A stretch of DNA of 64,000 nucleotides from contig NZ_JOBH01000013.1 of NCBI RefSeq assembly GCF_000717745.1, positions 1 through 64,000 of the forward strand, in the 5' to 3' direction. The stretch is from Streptomyces violens (lineage in GTDB: Bacteria; Actinomycetota; Actinomycetes; Streptomycetales; Streptomycetaceae). The stretch's first letter is position 1; every line of letters begins with the position of its first letter. Positions 50,875 through 59,008 of the stretch are shown in pieces. Both the position numbers and the translations under genes were made by a program. The notes below the pieces were generated by a model. That model saw only the letters and a program-made list of their open reading frames with translations, made no database searches and was not told the origin of the DNA.

Positions 50875-51061
50875 GACGGGGTGGCGGGGGTGTGAGGCCG
50901 GGGCTCGGGGGCGGGGCTTTCGGGTGACGGGGGCCCTCGGTAGGCGCTGGCTTTCGGGCGGTGCGGGCCCGAAGCGGGCGCTTCGGCGCCGGCGTTGACC
51001 TTGCCCTTGGGGCAGGCCCCAGCCTCGGTCCCGGAAGGCGAACCGGGAAGAGGTGGGACGC

Positions 51062-52159
51062 GTGGCGGAGGACGGTCTGCTGACGATCAGTGCGTTCGCC
51101 CGCGCCTCCCGGCTCTCACCGAAGGCGCTGCGGCTCTACGACGATCTGGGCCTGCTGCGCCCGGCCCGCGTCGACCCGTACAACGGCTACCGCTTCTACG
51201 CCCGGGACCAGCTCGAACGGGCCCGCCTGGTGGCGTGGCTGCGCCGCCTGGGCATGCCGCTGTCCCGTATCCGGACGGTGTGCGACCTGGCCCCGGCCGA
51301 GGCCGCCGCGGAGATCGCGGCGTACTGGGCCGGCGTCGAGGCGGACACCGCCGCTCGCCGGGACCTGGCCGCCTTCCTCATCGACCAGCTCAGCGGAGAG
51401 GACCCGGCCATGACCCACGAGACGATCACCGGCATCCGGTACGCAGCCCTGTCGGACACCGGCCTGGTGCGCGAGGGCAACCAGGACACGGCATACGCGG
51501 ACAGCCGCCTGCTCGCGGTCGCCGACGGCTTCGGCGCGGACGGGGCCGCGGCCGGTACCGCCGCGATCGAGGCCCTGCGCACCCTGGAGAACACCCCGGC
51601 CCCGCTCCCCGGCGACATCCTCAACACCCTCAGCGAGGCGGTGGGGCGGGCGAACCGCGCCGTGGCCGAGCGGAGCACCGCCGAGGACAGCGGCACCACC
51701 CTCACCGCGATGCTGTGGACCGGCTCCCGGCTGGCACTTGTGCACGTCGGTGATTCCCGCGCCTACCTCCTGCGCGACGGCGGCTTCTTCCGCATCACGC
51801 ACGACCACACCCTCGTCCAGTCCCTCGTCGACGAGGGCCGGATCACCCCCGAGGAGGCGTCCGCGCACCCGCAGCGGGCGCTGCTGCTGCGGGCGCTGGA
51901 CGGCCGGGCCGGTGACGCCTCCGTACCGGACGTGAAGCTGCACGACGCCCGGCCCGGCGACCGCTATCTGCTCTGCTCCGACGGCCTGTACGGCGTGGTC
52001 ACGGACGCGGAACTGCGCCGCGTACTGGCCACGCGCGGCACCCCGGAGGAGGCGGTGCGCGACCTGATCGCACTCGCCCACGAAGCCGGCGCCCCGGACA
52101 ACGTCAGCTGCGTCGTCGCCGACACGGTCACGGCACCGGGTCGGCACACCGGCCCCTGA
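51062..52159 (+). CDS. MerR-type DNA-binding domain fused to a PP2C phosphatase domain
   Basis: 365 aa. Residues about 5-75 are a MerR winged helix (LTISAFARASRLSPKALRLY, NGYRFYARDQLERARLVAWL); residues about 120-355 are a PPM phosphatase with REGNQDTAYAD, VADGFGADGAAAG, LVHVGDSRAYLLRDG, YLLCSDGLYGVV and DNVSCVVADT. The metal-binding Asp residues of motifs 1, 2, 8 and 11 are present, so phosphatase activity is plausible. The usual MerR ligand domain is replaced by the enzyme. GTG 51062 is preferred to GTG 51053. This suggests a regulator whose DNA binding is tied to Ser/Thr dephosphorylation; partner kinase unknown. Confidence 0.88.
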   Translation: MAEDGLLTISAFARASRLSPKALRLYDDLGLLRPARVDPYNGYRFYARDQLERARLVAWLRRLGMPLSRIRTVCDLAPAEAAAEIAAYWAGVEADTAARRDLAAFLIDQLSGEDPAMTHETITGIRYAALSDTGLVREGNQDTAYADSRLLAVADGFGADGAAAGTAAIEALRTLENTPAPLPGDILNTLSEAVGRANRAVAERSTAEDSGTTLTAMLWTGSRLALVHVGDSRAYLLRDGGFFRITHDHTLVQSLVDEGRITPEEASAHPQRALLLRALDGRAGDASVPDVKLHDARPGDRYLLCSDGLYGVVTDAELRRVLATRGTPEEAVRDLIALAHEAGAPDNVSCVVADTVTAPGRHTGP

Positions 52160-52220
52160 GAGCCCGCACCTTGAGAGCCCTCTTCTTGAGAGCCTGCCGC
52201 TGCTGTCTCTGTCTGCTGCC

Positions 52221-53471
52221 TCACCCCAGTCCCTTGAGCATCCCGTGCCAGTAGAACTGCGGGAGTCCGTACCGCTTGAGGAACCACATGTCCGTCCGCT
52301 CCTTCGTCGTGTCCAGGAAGGGCAGCGAGGGAGCGGGCTTGAGGTCGTAGTCGAACTCCGCCAGCAGCATCTTGTGGCGCGCGGTGACCAGCGGGCAGGA
52401 GGTGTACCCGTCGTAGCGGGCGCGGAGCGGGCGGTCGCGCAGCGTGTCCCGGAGGTTGGCGACGACCACCGGGGCCTGCTTGCGCACGGCCGCGCCGGTC
52501 TTCGAGGTCGGCAGGTTCGCGACGTCCCCGAGTGCGAACACCTCCGGGTGGTCCGGGTGTTGCAGTGTCGCCGGGTCGGCCTTCACGTATCCGAAGGGCG
52601 AAGTCGGGTCGGCCAGCGGCCCGCCGGCGATCCATTCGGGCGCGGCCTGCGGCGGCACCGCGTGCAACAGGTCGTAGGAAATCGTCTCCTTGTCGCCCGT
52701 CGCATGGTTCACGATCACCGCTTCGCGGGTCGCCCCGTCCACGGACACCATCTCCGACCGCAGCCGTACCTCGATGCCGTACCGCCGTGCCACGTCCTCC
52801 AGCACCCGGCCGAACTCCGGCACCTTGAACATCGCCGTCTCGGGCAGCACGAGGACGACCCGGATGCGGTCCAGCACGCCGCGCTTGCGCCAGTGATCGG
52901 CGGCCAGGTACGCGATCTTCTGCGGCGCGCCGCCGCACTTCACCGGCCCGGCCGGCATCGTGAACAGCGCGGTCCCGCTCTTCATGCGGCGGATCAGGTC
53001 CCAGGTCAGCGGGGCCAGTTCGGGCAGGTAGTTGCTGGTCACGCCGTCGTGACCGAGGGCCTGCGCGAGCCCGGGCACACCGTCGGGGTCCAGCCGCAGC
53101 CCCGGCGCGAGCACCAGCCGGTCGTACGCGACGGTCCGCCCCGATGCCGTACTGACCGTACGCGCGCCCGGATCGACGGCCACGGCGGCCTCCCGCAGCC
53201 AGTGCACGCCGGGCGGCATGACCTCGGCCTCGGTGCGTAACGACGCCCGCAGCGGCGCCTGGCCGCCGCCGACCAGCGTCCACAGCGGCTGGTACCAGTG
53301 CGTACCGGAAGGCTCCAGCACCGCCACATCCGGCGCCCCGGCCCGCCGCAACCGCGCGGCCACGGTGATCCCGGCGGTACCGCCGCCTATGACGACGATG
53401 CGGTGATGCTCCCGGCTCGACCTCCCGGCGGGCCGCGCGACGGGGTCGGGCTGACTGGCTGACGTAGACAT
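52221..53471 (-). CDS. Sulfide:quinone oxidoreductase-like FAD protein
   Basis: 416 aa pyridine-nucleotide-disulphide-type flavoprotein. N-terminal FAD site IVVIGGGTAGITVAARLRRAG, GTHWYQPLWTLVGGG, VLAPGLRLDPD and FALGDVANLPTSKTGAAVRK. The redox Cys pair expected in type II/SQOR enzymes appears in GPVKCGGAPQK and YTSCPLV. C-terminal MWFLKRYGLPQFYWHGMLKG may be the membrane-associating end. Oxidises sulfide to persulfide with electrons to quinone, if it is a true SQR. ATG 53471 has AGGAGG 5 nt upstream. Divergent from the AMP-binding-like gene. Confidence 0.88.
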   Translation of the reverse strand: MSTSASQPDPVARPAGRSSREHHRIVVIGGGTAGITVAARLRRAGAPDVAVLEPSGTHWYQPLWTLVGGGQAPLRASLRTEAEVMPPGVHWLREAAVAVDPGARTVSTASGRTVAYDRLVLAPGLRLDPDGVPGLAQALGHDGVTSNYLPELAPLTWDLIRRMKSGTALFTMPAGPVKCGGAPQKIAYLAADHWRKRGVLDRIRVVLVLPETAMFKVPEFGRVLEDVARRYGIEVRLRSEMVSVDGATREAVIVNHATGDKETISYDLLHAVPPQAAPEWIAGGPLADPTSPFGYVKADPATLQHPDHPEVFALGDVANLPTSKTGAAVRKQAPVVVANLRDTLRDRPLRARYDGYTSCPLVTARHKMLLAEFDYDLKPAPSLPFLDTTKERTDMWFLKRYGLPQFYWHGMLKGLG

Positions 53472-53664
53472 GTAAGCCTCCTGGAGTGGGGGCGCAGCGC
53501 GCCCGGACGGGGTCGTGTGGACGGGTCCGGTGGACGGCGCCCTCGGGCGGGGTCCCGCTCAGCCTCCCAGGGGTGGGGTACGGGGGCGAGAGCGCGTACG
53601 GGCCCGTATTTTCGGCTGCGAGGCGGCGCCTCCGGTTCCATTGGTGGACGCATCTATCGCACGT

Positions 53665-53678
53665 TCAACAAACGTTGA
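53665..53678. promoter_or_regulatory. Small dyad upstream of the AMP-binding-like gene
   Basis: TCAAC (53665-53669) and GTTGA (53674-53678) flank AAAC; ACGTTCA and ACGTTGA also form a direct repeat. Located 24 bases before the 53702 ATG in the SQR divergent region. Weak operator candidate. Confidence 0.3.
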
Positions 53679-53701
53679 TCGGCGATCTTCAAGCTGGGCG
53701 T

Positions 53702-54220
53702 ATGTTGCGCCGCGTTCCCTCCGACCCCGATCCCATTGACCCGAACCTCGCCCCGCACGCTCCGGACATCGCCTTGAGCTGGACCGGTGAGCCGGGCCGG
53801 GTCGAGGAGCTGACCCACAGCCAGCTCATCGACCGGTCGTCCCGAGCCGCCGCGGCGCTGACCCGCTTCGGTGTACGCGCCGGCGACCGGGTGGCCGTCC
53901 ATCTGCCCCTGGTGCCCGAGTCAGTGATCACCACGCTCGCCTGCGGCCGTATCGATGCCGTACGCAGCACCCTGCCGGTGTCGCTGACGGCACCCGAACT
54001 CGCCGCCCGTGTACGGGAGTCCGGCGCGCGCGTGCTGATCACCGCCGACGCCGCGTTCTGGGACGGCGCCGTCCGCCCGCTCAAGACCATGATCGACCGA
54101 GCCCTGTCGAACGGCGCCACGGACGTGCAGACCGTACTGGTCGTAAACCGCTGCCCGCGCCCCGTCGCCTGGCACCCGGGCCGGGACCGTTGGTGGCACG
54201 AGGCACTCGACGCCGACTGA
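53702..54220 (+). CDS. Stand-alone N-terminal fragment of an AMP-forming acyl-CoA synthetase
   Basis: 172 aa. LSWTGEPGRVEELTHSQLID, ALTRFGVRAGDRVAVHLPLV, PESVITTLACGRIDAVRSTL and GARVLITADAAFWDGAVRPL correspond to the start of acetyl-CoA-synthetase-like enzymes. The sequence ends, after LVVNRCPRPVAW and an Asp-rich tail, before the P-loop-like AMP-binding motif and the whole C-terminal lid, so it cannot be a complete synthetase. ATG 53702 has no ribosome-binding site. The sequence is clean and terminates without frameshift, and short proteins of this type recur in Streptomyces. It may be a substrate-binding or inhibitory paralogue rather than a pseudogene. Confidence 0.8.
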   Translation: MLRRVPSDPDPIDPNLAPHAPDIALSWTGEPGRVEELTHSQLIDRSSRAAAALTRFGVRAGDRVAVHLPLVPESVITTLACGRIDAVRSTLPVSLTAPELAARVRESGARVLITADAAFWDGAVRPLKTMIDRALSNGATDVQTVLVVNRCPRPVAWHPGRDRWWHEALDAD

Positions 54221-54510
54221 GCCTTACGGCGGACGCGCGGGCGGACGCGGGGCGGATGTATGGGTCGGCGCGTGGGCGGACGTGTGGGGCGGCGCGTGGG
54301 CGGCTGAGTCCCGAGGGGCGGCGCGCACGGGCCCTGGCCGCGATCGAGGAGCCGGCTCGGGGGAGGGGCGCCCGCGGCGCCAGCGCCCCGGGCCGCACCA
54401 CCCGGCGCGGTCGCGCCCAGGGCGGCAGCGCTCGAGGTGCGGGCGCCCGGGGTGCGAGCGCCCGGTACAGCCCCGCCGAGCACCGTGCGGCGTGGTCGTA
54501 CCCTGGAGGA
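54221..54510. other. GC-rich low-complexity intergenic region
   Basis: 290 bases. GGCGCGTGGGCGG occurs twice (54267-54279 and 54291-54303), within GC-rich repeats of the kind GGACG-TGTGGGGC. No gene or terminator recognised. Confidence 0.5.
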
Positions 54511-54768
54511 ATGAGTGAGACCGCGGATGCCGCAGCCGAGAATGAGCCGGAAGAGGCCCCGCAGGCTCCGGTCGCGCCCGCGGTCGCGGGGAATGGCGGC
54601 GGCCGGGGCGCGAAGCCCGGGACCGCTGCGTTGATCTTCGATGATCCGTTGGACCGGCAGTCGGCGGACGACACGGACCGGGGATGGGGCGAGCGGCCCG
54701 GGGCCGGGAACAGCAGCGCCGCCGACCTGGCGCGCTTTCTGGACGAGAAGCCGCCCCACCACATCTGA
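54511..54768 (+). CDS. Small acidic protein of unknown function
   Basis: 85 aa. Begins MSETADAAAENEPEEAPQAP (acidic, disordered), then a conserved-looking C-terminal half with ALIFDDPLDRQSADDTDRGW and AADLARFLDEKPPHHI. No membrane segment. GGAGGA lies only 1-2 nt from the ATG. Strong GC3 bias supports coding. Function unknown. Confidence 0.72.
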   Translation: MSETADAAAENEPEEAPQAPVAPAVAGNGGGRGAKPGTAALIFDDPLDRQSADDTDRGWGERPGAGNSSAADLARFLDEKPPHHI

Positions 54769-54812
54769 CGGCTCCGGAGAGCCGCGTCCGAGGCGTGGGG
54801 CGGCGGCTCGCG

Positions 54813-55328
54813 TCAGCTCTGCGACTTCTCCGTCGAGACGGGGCCGGGAATCGCGCCCGCGCCCACGACGGGCTCCGAGCCGTCGCGCTGGGTGATCAGC
54901 GCGTCGCGGATCTGGGCCAGCAGCTCGAGCTCGGTCGGCTCCACCGGGGTCTCGTCCACCGGCTTCTTGGCGTCCTGGCGCGCCTTCCACTTGTTCATCG
55001 GAAGGATCATGAGGAAGTAGACGACCGCGGCGGTGATCACGAAGGTCAGCGCGGCGCTGAGCACCGAGCCCCAGAGGATGTAGATACCGTCGGTGAATTC
55101 GCCGGTCTTGGGGTCCGGGTGGCAGGAGGCGCTGAGGCAGCTCTTGTAGTGGTCCAGGTTCTGCGAACCGAGCGCACCGACGAACGGGTTGATGACGCCC
55201 TTCACCACGGCGTTCACGATGTTGGTGAAGGCGGCTCCGACCACGACGGCAACCGCAAGCTCGATGACGTTGCCGCGCATCAGGAATTCCTTGAATCCCT
55301 GCAGCACGCCGTTCTTCTCGTCGCTCAC
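54813..55328 (-). CDS. mscL: Large-conductance mechanosensitive channel MscL
   Basis: Pentameric osmotic-release channel, 171 aa. TM1 preceded by GVLQGFKEFLMRGNVIELAV, with VVVGAAFTNIVNAVVKGVINP forming the pore helix; periplasmic loop about 60-100 longer than in E. coli with two Cys (CLSASCHPD); TM2 VLSAALTFVITAAVVYFLMI; cytoplasmic helix EPTELELLAQIRDALI. GTG 55328 with AGAGG 7 nt upstream. An Asp/Lys-rich tail extends the C-terminus. Neighbour of the decayed SAF-type gene. Confidence 0.95.
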   Translation of the reverse strand: MSDEKNGVLQGFKEFLMRGNVIELAVAVVVGAAFTNIVNAVVKGVINPFVGALGSQNLDHYKSCLSASCHPDPKTGEFTDGIYILWGSVLSAALTFVITAAVVYFLMILPMNKWKARQDAKKPVDETPVEPTELELLAQIRDALITQRDGSEPVVGAGAIPGPVSTEKSQS

Positions 55329-55460
55329 CTGACAGCCTCTTTCCACGCTTACTACGGACGCCGCGCCTTTCGGAGGCGCCGGCGCAACTTACGGCGAGGT
55401 GGGGCAGAGCTGTCCATGAGGTCAAAAAGGACCGGGGCTTGGACGGGGCGTCAGTACGGA

Positions 55461-55793
55461 TCAGCATGGCGTTACCGCCGTACGGGGGGAAATCGCCACA
55501 TTGCGACATCGGGGAGCTGCCCCACCATCCGTCACAGTTTTGCGTGCCTGATGCGTATCGGCCAGTAGAACGGAATTGCTGAAACGGCCTTCGGCACGTG
55601 TTTCACCGCCCGGTGAGGCGATGGCGAGGGCGGCCGCCATGGCGGCCAGGCCAGCGGAAACGGCGTACCACCGGACCTTCGGCAGGGTCGGCGTGCGGCG
55701 CCGCCCACCGCGAATGCGGAATGGCTCGAAGTGTGGAACCTCACACAACGGGGGTGCGGGCAATGGGGGATTGGTGTAGGAGGAGGTGGTCAT
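55461..55793 (-). pseudogene. Truncated SAF-domain (RcpC/CpaB-like) protein remnant
   Basis: 110 codons. The start MTTSSYTNPPLPAPPLCEV, then HFEPFRIRGGRRR and a membrane segment (YAVSAGLAAMAAALAIASP) follow the usual N-terminal pattern of Streptomyces SAF/RcpC-type proteins encoded next to mscL. After GGETRAEGRF the sequence becomes unrelated (HQARKTVTDGG, ending in TPC) and the SAF domain of about 100 residues is absent. I read this as a deletion remnant. No good ribosome-binding site at ATG 55793. The identification rests on my memory of the family, so it is tentative. Confidence 0.45.
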
Positions 55794-56021
55794 CGTCGGT
55801 CACCGCCGAAAAGAGGGGAATCGCACGCCCCCGCGTCGGTGCGCCAGGGCGTCGGACGAGAACCACCCTGACCGAATCCGGCGGATCTCGCGGCGGCCTG
55901 TGGACAGCCGATCCCGCTACCCGTCGGTTGTGTACAACTCCCTCACCCACAAGGGGTTCATGCGGCGTCCGCGAGGACGGCTACAGCCCCCGCGAGGACG
56001 GTCGCGGCCGTCCCGGGACGG

Positions 56022-56855
56022 TTACGGCAGCTCGATCCCCAGTTCCCGGCCCCCGTGGACCTGGGCGCAGGCGCAGGTGCGCGCCGTGGCCGCAGGGAGT
56101 GCGGCCACCGCGTCGAAAAGGACCTCGCGCAGCCGGCCGACGTTCTCGGCGAAGACCCGCAGGACCTCGTCGTGCGAGACGCCCTCGCCGGCCTCGGCCC
56201 CCGCGTCCAGGTCCGTGACCAGGGCCATGGAGGTGTAGCAGAGGCCCAGCTCGCGAGCCAGGACGGCCTCGGGGTGGCCCGTCATGCCGACCACCGACCA
56301 GCCCTGCGCGGCATGCCACCGCGACTCGGCGCGCGTGGAGAAGCGCGGGCCCTCGACGACCACGAGCGTGCCGCCGTCGACCGGCTCCCAGCCCCGCCCG
56401 CGGGCGGCGTCGACGGCGGTCCGGCGGCCGGCCGGGCAGTACGGGTCGGCGAAGGCCACGTGCACGACGTCCGGGACGCTGCCGTCCGGCAGCGGCACCC
56501 CGTCGAAGTACGTCTGGACGCGGGTCTTCGTACGGTCCACGATCTGGTCCGGTACGAGGAGCGTGCCGGGGCCGTACTCCGGGCGCAGGCCGCCGACCGC
56601 GCACGGCCCGAGGACCTGGCGGACGCCGGCCGAGCGCAGTGCCCAGAGATTGGCGCGGTAGTTGATGCGGTGCGGCGGGAGGTGGTGGCCGCGGCCGTGC
56701 CGGGGCAGGAACGCGACCTGCCGGCCGGCGACCTCCCCGAGGAAGAGCGAGTCGCTGGGCGGCCCGTACGGCGTCTCGACGGTGACCTCGGTCACCTCGT
56801 CGAGGAAGGAGTAGAAGCCCGAGCCGCCGATTACGCCGATCTCCGCGTCCGCCAT
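56022..56855 (-). CDS. mtnP: S-methyl-5'-thioadenosine phosphorylase
   Basis: Purine-salvage/methionine-salvage phosphorolysis of methylthioadenosine to adenine and methylthioribose-1-phosphate, 277 aa. IGVIGGSGFYSFLDE, FLPRHGRGHHLPPHRINYRANLW, GPCAVGGLRPEYGPGTLLVPDQ, EGPRFSTRAESRW and VGMTGHPEAVLARELGLCYTS, with the catalytic-region YTSMALVTDLDAG, match MtnP/Pnp family members. Asp in TDLD favours adenine nucleosides. ATG 56855 has no strong ribosome-binding site. Confidence 0.92.
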   Translation of the reverse strand: MADAEIGVIGGSGFYSFLDEVTEVTVETPYGPPSDSLFLGEVAGRQVAFLPRHGRGHHLPPHRINYRANLWALRSAGVRQVLGPCAVGGLRPEYGPGTLLVPDQIVDRTKTRVQTYFDGVPLPDGSVPDVVHVAFADPYCPAGRRTAVDAARGRGWEPVDGGTLVVVEGPRFSTRAESRWHAAQGWSVVGMTGHPEAVLARELGLCYTSMALVTDLDAGAEAGEGVSHDEVLRVFAENVGRLREVLFDAVAALPAATARTCACAQVHGGRELGIELP

Positions 56856-56908
56856 GCGGGTCACCCTATCCACGGCGGCCCGCCCGCGGCGGTGTGCGGC
56901 ACAACGCC

Positions 56909-56941
56909 GTGGACCCCGCCGTCGGTGACGGCGGGGTCCAC
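56909..56941. terminator. 15-bp perfect hairpin terminator after the FmdB-like gene
   Basis: GTGGACCCCGCCGTC (56909-56923) pairs perfectly with GACGGCGGGGTCCAC (56927-56941), loop GGT, immediately after the FmdB-like gene on the minus strand. Confidence 0.9.
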
Positions 56942-56952
56942 GGGAAGGGCTG

Positions 56953-57282
56953 TCAGGCGGCGGAGCTGCTGCTCGACGTGGTCGCGGAGGAGCTGCTCCC
57001 GGACGTGGTCGAGGAGGAGCTCGACGACTTGCTGTCGGAGCTGCTCGACGTCGAGGAGGACGTGCTCGACGAGGAGGACGACGCGGGGCTGCTGCTCGAC
57101 GAGGAGCCGCGGCTGTCGTTCCGGTAGAAGCCGGAGCCCTTGAAGACGATGCCGACCGCCGAGAAGACCTTCTTCAGGCGTCCACGGCAGCTCGGGCACT
57201 CGGTGAGCGCGTCGTCGGTGAACTTCTGCACGGCCTCAAGGCCCTCGCCGCACTCGGTGCACTGGTACTGGTAGGTCGGCAC
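56953..57282 (-). CDS. FmdB-family zinc-ribbon protein with disordered Ser-rich tail (Ruc/Rv0991c-like)
   Basis: 109 aa. Residues 1-55 are the FmdB zinc ribbon: PTYQYQCTECGEGLEAVQKF and TECPSCRGRLKKVFSAVGIV, with CxxC...CxxC for one Zn2+. Residues 58-109 are almost only Ser with a few Thr/Ala/Lys, intrinsically disordered. In M. tuberculosis the same layout (Rv0991c, Ruc) is a redox-regulated chaperone under heat-shock repressor control. A CIRCE-like operator just upstream supports that reading. GTG 57282 with AGGAGG 8 nt upstream. Followed by its own terminator, so probably monocistronic. Confidence 0.88.
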   Translation of the reverse strand: MPTYQYQCTECGEGLEAVQKFTDDALTECPSCRGRLKKVFSAVGIVFKGSGFYRNDSRGSSSSSSPASSSSSSTSSSTSSSSDSKSSSSSSTTSGSSSSATTSSSSSAA

Positions 57283-57294
57283 GTTGTCTTCCTC

Positions 57295-57321
57295 CTGGCA
57301 CTCTCACTCAATGAGTGCTAA
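57295..57321 (-). promoter_or_regulatory. CIRCE element (HrcA operator) upstream of the FmdB/Ruc-like gene
   Basis: Arms CTGGCACTC (57295-57303) and GAGTGCTAA (57313-57321) with a 9-bp spacer (TCACTCAAT). The CIRCE consensus is TTAGCACTC-N9-GAGTGCTAA: 7/9 on the left, 9/9 on the right. It ends 13 bases upstream of the GTG start and abuts the AGGAGG, the normal CIRCE position. Confidence 0.85.
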
Positions 57322-57351
57322 CGACGATCCATAGTGCAGTATTCCGGCGCT

Positions 57352-58680
57352 TCAGTCCACTGTGACCGGCGTACGGTGACCGACCCCACGTGCCGCGATC
57401 CGCCCGGTACCGGGCGGAATCAGGCGTCCCCGCAGCGCCGCGAGCACCAGGAAGGCCAGCGCCGTACCGGCCAGCGGCACGAAGAATCCGGCGCTGGGAC
57501 CGAAGCGGTCGGTGAGCTGCCCCGCGGTCGTGGCGGCCGCGGCCTGGCCCAGTGCCACGGCACCGGTCAGCCAGGTGAACGCCTCCGTACGGGCCGAGGC
57601 CGGCACCAGGGACTCGACCAGGGTGTAGCCGGTGATCAGGGCCGGTGCGATGCACAGGCCGACCACCAGGCCGGTCAGGCCCAGCAGCGGTACCGCGGTG
57701 AGGGCCCACAGCGGGGTGGTGGCCAGCGCCAGCAGCCCGTAGGCGACCAGCAGCCGGCGGCGCGGGCCGACCTTCCAGGCGATCGCGCCGCACACGATGC
57801 CCGCGGTCATGTTGCCGCCCGCGAAGATCCCGTACAGCACGCCGTTGATGCCCGGCTGCCCGATGGACTCCGTGAACGCCGTCAGCGAGACCTGCATGCC
57901 GCCGAAGACCGAACCGATGCCGAGGAAGACCGCGATGAGGACCCGCACGCCGGGGATCGAGAGGGCCGAGGTGCGCGCCTCGCCGCCCTCCTTCGTACGG
58001 TGCGCGGCCGGCTGGCTACGGTGCTGCGCCGCGAAGAGCAGGCCGCCGGCCAGCGTCAGGACGGCCTCGGCGATCAGACCGGCCGCCGGGTGGACACTCG
58101 TGCACAGCGCGGTCGCCAGCACCGGGCCCACCACGAAGGTGAACTCGTCGGTCACGGACTCGAAGGCGGCCGCGGTCGACATCAGAGGGCTGTCGCTCAG
58201 CCGTGCCGCCCACCGTGCGCGCACCATCGGGCCGACCTGCGGCGTCGAGGCTCCCGTAGGGACGGCGACGACCAGCAGCGCCCACAGAGGCGCGTCCAGC
58301 AGCGCAAGGGTGAGCAGCGCCGCCACAGAGACGGCGTGCACAGCGACACCGGGGAGCAGCACGGCACGCTGCCCGAAGCGGTCGGCGAGCTTGCCGCTCT
58401 GGGGGGCGAACAGCGCCATGGAGATGCCGGTCGCCGCGGAGACCGCGCCCGCGATCCCGAACGAGCCGGTGGTGTGCTGGACGAGCAGGACGATGCCGAT
58501 GGTGAGCATCGCGAAGGGCTGCCGGGCCAGGAAGCCGGGCAGGACGAAGGTCCACGCTCCGGGGGTGCGCAGGAGCTGTCCGTATCCGGGGCGCTTGCCG
58601 GAGGGGCCGCCCGCGGGAGCGCTTTCGGGGTGCTGCGACTCGTCGTGGGCCGTCGAAGCGTTCTGGACCGTGGATGCCAC
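57352..58680 (-). CDS. MFS transporter
   Basis: 442 aa with 12 predicted transmembrane segments. Cytoplasmic N-terminus of about 30 residues (MASTVQNAST...). Motif A-like GKLADRFGQRAVLLPG after TM2, VFLGIGSVFGGMQVSLTAF mid-protein and AFTWLTGAVALGQAAAATTA. Resembles sugar/drug efflux MFS members; substrate unknown. GTG 58680 with AAGG 7 nt upstream. Its 5' leader of about 200 bases is packed with small hairpins (listed separately). Confidence 0.88.
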   Translation of the reverse strand: MASTVQNASTAHDESQHPESAPAGGPSGKRPGYGQLLRTPGAWTFVLPGFLARQPFAMLTIGIVLLVQHTTGSFGIAGAVSAATGISMALFAPQSGKLADRFGQRAVLLPGVAVHAVSVAALLTLALLDAPLWALLVVAVPTGASTPQVGPMVRARWAARLSDSPLMSTAAAFESVTDEFTFVVGPVLATALCTSVHPAAGLIAEAVLTLAGGLLFAAQHRSQPAAHRTKEGGEARTSALSIPGVRVLIAVFLGIGSVFGGMQVSLTAFTESIGQPGINGVLYGIFAGGNMTAGIVCGAIAWKVGPRRRLLVAYGLLALATTPLWALTAVPLLGLTGLVVGLCIAPALITGYTLVESLVPASARTEAFTWLTGAVALGQAAAATTAGQLTDRFGPSAGFFVPLAGTALAFLVLAALRGRLIPPGTGRIAARGVGHRTPVTVD

Positions 58681-59008
58681 GGCCGGGCCTTTCCGCCGCC
58701 TGGTGACGCGCCCGTGAGGTGATCACGGAGAGCGCGCCGAGAGCTGTCCTCTCGCGCTGGACCGAGTGATACCGGGTCCGCACCTGAGAGGTGGCTGCGT
58801 ACGCAGGGGACCGCGGCCGCCGAGCGGTCGCGCCAGCTCTGCATCAGGCAGAGTGGGTGTCGTGCATTGCTTCTTCAATGCTACAGGCGAGTGGGGGTCG
58901 CAGCCTGCGATCGGCGTGGTGAGATCTGTCCCACACCTGGGATCGAACGGAGGCTTGCGCAGTGCGCCGAGGTGCTGACCGCCGCCTCCGGAGGAGGCGC
59001 GGCCGCCC
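58681..59008 (-). other. Structured leader and intergenic region upstream of the MFS gene
   Basis: 328 bases; no gene. Reading towards the MFS gene, consecutive short perfect stems occur: 58864-58881 (GCATTG/CAATGC), 58837-58853, 58809-58829, 58795-58806 (palindrome CTGCGTACGCAG), 58781-58793, 58759-58779, 58738-58754 and 58712-58728. The remainder towards 59008 is the end region of the antiporter gene. Confidence 0.5.

Noticed and set aside
58712..58802. Glycine riboswitch in the MFS leader (word CTCTCAGG on the minus strand)
   Set aside because: The conserved GCCGAAGGAGCAA core and tandem aptamer arrangement are missing, and the gene is not a glycine gene.
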